Made by a program: the position numbers and the translations under genes
The notes under the pieces: generated by a model
Database searches by the model: none
The model's input: only the letters and a program-made list of their open reading frames with translations
What the model was told of the DNA's origin: nothing
Shown here: one piece after another, positions 62,128-64,000 of the stretch
How positions within the stretch are numbered: position 1 is the first letter of the stretch
Layout of the letters: every line of letters begins with the position of its first letter
Source of the DNA: Montifringilla adamsi
Lineage: Eukaryota; Chordata; Aves; Passeriformes; Passeridae
Reading direction: 5' to 3'
Length of the DNA stretch: 64,000 bases
Assembly (NCBI GenBank): GCA_017590115.1
Contig: JAGGNK010012003.1
Location: forward strand, 1,182,345-1,246,344

Positions 62128-63062
62128 TAGATCTGTCCCTCAAGCCATTGGGCTGCCCTCCAGTCACCAGAGTGTCCCACAGGGCTCCATCCTCAGCCCA
62201 TTTCTCACCAACGTCCCATTAACAACGGGGGTTCAGGACTCAAGGAGATACTAATTTTGCTGACACACTGAACTGGGAGGAGCTGTTGACACCCTCAAGG
62301 GCAGAGAGCCCTCAGCAGGTTAGAGATGGGCAGTCACCAACTGTGTGAAGTTTAACAAGGGCGAGTGTTGGATTCTGCGCCTGGGAGGGCAGCCCTGGAT
62401 AGCCTGGGAGGCTGGAGAGCAGCACCATGGAAAGGGAGCTGGGGCTCCTGGCCCATGGCCCACTGGATCTGAGTCAGCAGTGCCCTGGCAGCCAGGGGGC
62501 TCAGCAGTGTCCTGGGGGGCACCAGGCCCAGCATGACCTGTCCTGCTCTGCTCTGCACTGGTGCAGCCTCAGCTCGAGTTCTTGGGGCAGTTCTGGGCAC
62601 CACAACATAAAAAAGACCCCTATTAGAGAGCATCCCAAGGAGGCCATGAGGATGGGGAAGGGTCTGGAGGGGAAGCCTGGTGAGATCACTTGGTTTGTTC
62701 AGCTGGAGAAAAGGAGACTGAGGAGAGGCGACCTTGTGCTCTTCAGCATCCTCCCAAGAGGCAGCAGGGAGGCAAGTACCAATCTCTTCACTCTCATGAC
62801 CAGTGACAGGGAGCAGCCTGAAGCTGAGTCAGGGGAGGGTTAGGTTGGATAGCAGGAAAAGGTTCTTCACCCAGAGGGAGGTTGAGCACTGGAACAGGCT
62901 CCCCAAGGAAGTGGTCACAGCACCAAACTTGTCTGAATTCAAGAAGAGTTCGGACAATGCTTTCAGGCACAGGGTGGGATTCTTGGGGTGTCCTGCACAG
63001 GGCCAGCAGTTGGACTTGATCCTGATGGGTCTCTTCCAACTCAGAATATTCTGTGATTCTAT
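62128..63062 (+). mobile_element. CR1 LINE, 5'-truncated copy with 3' end, sense to NUFIP2
   Basis: This copy of about 0.93 kb includes the last part of the reverse-transcriptase reading frame and the full CR1 3' region. Recognisable pieces are GGTTCTTCACCCAGAGGGAG, CACTGGAACAGGCTCCCC and the terminal TCTTCCAACTCAGAATATTC ending GTGATTCTAT. The frame is broken by stops and shifts, so it is inactive, and the 5' truncation is usual for CR1. It lies in the NUFIP2 3'UTR in the same orientation as the gene. CR1 is the dominant LINE of birds and reptiles. The 5' border is approximate. Confidence 0.9.
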
Positions 63063-64000
63063 CGCTTTCTTTTTCTTTTTTTTTTCTTTCTTTTGTTTTA
63101 GTAGGAGTATGTAGCATGTGTTTTTTTTAATTGTTTTTATACTTTCAATAAGATTGTTCCTGAATGAGACACTTGAGTTCATGGTGGGACAATGAAACTG
63201 AATTCTGTACCTTGTGTAAGACGCTCGCTTTCTGCCATGCTTGAACATTTGACTATGAATTGCCTACTCCATTTGATGTATCCAAAGCTATATAGTATAA
63301 TACTGAGTGTGATACTATATAGTCATCATGTATTGTATCAGTCCAGGTTCAGAAATGTGTGGTTGGCCAGTCGCAAATAGTTCTGTTTCACCTATAAACT
63401 TGTACCACCTCTGCAGGTGTGTGTAATAACTTTTGAGATGCATAACATGTTTACAGATGTGCCCAACATCTAGTCCTCCAACGTTCCTATTTTTAATTCT
63501 GTTGAGTCTCCCAACTGCTTGCCAAAAGTTGGAATTGCCTCCAGCTCCACTGCTGAAGAGCTGGGGCATTCCTGAGCTTTAAAGTGTTGAACAAACTGGA
63601 TAGTGGGGCTGGGAAAATGAAGGTGGAAGAAATGTTCTTTTTCCTTTATTATTATTATTTTCAAAAAGTTGAAGGCTAATAGCAAAGTTTCCAGTTTGTT
63701 TTACTGGCTTTAAGGCTCTGCTGTGTATTTATTTGCCTTGTGTAGTCACTTGTCGCCTTAAGGGCTGGGTTCCATTAAAAAAAAGAAAAAAAAAAAAAGA
63801 AAAAAATACAAAACCACCCTTTTTTGCTTCCCTGGGTCTGTGCTGTCCTGTACCCCTGCCCCGGGTCCGTGCTTGGGGCGATGCAGGAGTTGAGCAGCAC
63901 TGACCCTGCACCTCTAGAAGGGTCTGAGTCTTGCTGAATATTTGAGGACTCTCATCTTGGCCTAGTCCAGTCTGTCACCTGAATAGTGAAAGAAATGCTG

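Larger units (their letters stand above)
60377..64000 (+). other. NUFIP2: NUFIP2 3'UTR (runs to window end, interrupted by a CR1 insertion)
   Basis: The sequence after the stop codon has no further splice acceptor or family coding sequence. It is T-rich and A-rich with many homopolymer runs (61240-61340, 61488-61550). The human gene is known for a 3'UTR of several kb, so I infer that the UTR extends through and past the CR1 at 62.13-63.06 kb. Two canonical AATAAA signals lie before the CR1, so shorter mRNA forms that exclude it are plausible. The true end lies in or beyond the window and cannot be fixed from sequence. Confidence 0.65.

Noticed and set aside
62352..63248. Several - and + strand frames of 90-140 codons at 62.35-63.25 kb
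   Set aside because: They fall within the CR1 retrotransposon copy and its flank. The element's own reading frame is broken, and the others are chance frames.
1..64000. Searched for tRNA genes, CRISPR-like arrays, endogenous viral genes and DNA-transposon terminal inverted repeats
   Set aside because: No tRNA B-box in a foldable context, no spaced identical repeats, no recognisable viral proteins and no convincing inverted termini were seen by eye. A covariance or repeat-library search would be needed to exclude weak cases.

Overview
This is vertebrate nuclear DNA, most likely from a bird. Two copies of the 3' end of the CR1 non-LTR retrotransposon are readable (about 18.35-18.53 kb and 62.13-63.06 kb). 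The single recognisable protein gene has vertebrate-style introns, two GC-rich CpG islands sit in otherwise AT-rich, CpG-poor sequence, and a 14-N assembly gap lies in the GC-rich part. Nothing suggests a prokaryote, phage, plasmid or virus.

The one gene that can be read with confidence is NUFIP2 (nuclear FMR1-interacting protein 2, also called 82-FIP). It is on the + strand with four coding exons: 47651-47834, 50373-52085, 59704-59736 and 60324-60376. All junctions are GT..AG and in phase, and the sum is 1983 nt, or 660 codons plus stop. The promoter is a CpG island at about 47.0-48.26 kb. The 3'UTR starts at 60377 and probably runs to or past the window end; it is interrupted by a sense-oriented, 5'-truncated CR1.

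A second CpG island at about 27.6-28.07 kb contains a good splice donor on the - strand (exon edge 27713). In human, TAOK1 lies head-to-head with NUFIP2, so I infer that this is the non-coding first exon and promoter of TAOK1, transcribed leftwards. On that reading, 1-27712 would be TAOK1 intron 1. I found no TAOK1 coding exon in the window, so this rests on synteny plus one splice site.

Layout: 1-27.7 kb is AT-rich non-coding DNA (putative TAOK1 intron) with a recent 287-bp tandem duplication (3.76-4.32 kb), a 65-bp pure A tract, a CR1 tail and an ancient SINE-like relic. 27.7-28.4 kb holds the CpG island, a 43-bp A tract, the N gap and a degenerate G-rich minisatellite. 28.4-47.0 kb is the spacer between the two promoters, with several MIR/L2/L3-like relics and an 88-bp tandem duplication. 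47.0-64.0 kb is NUFIP2.

I found no novel multi-gene system. The most useful observations are the upstream in-frame AUG of NUFIP2, a possible 68-nt mini-intron after exon 2 giving an alternative C-terminus, the skippable 33-nt exon 3, the CR1 in the 3'UTR, the inferred TAOK1 promoter and the very recent tandem duplication. Most other open frames are short chance frames in non-coding or low-complexity DNA.
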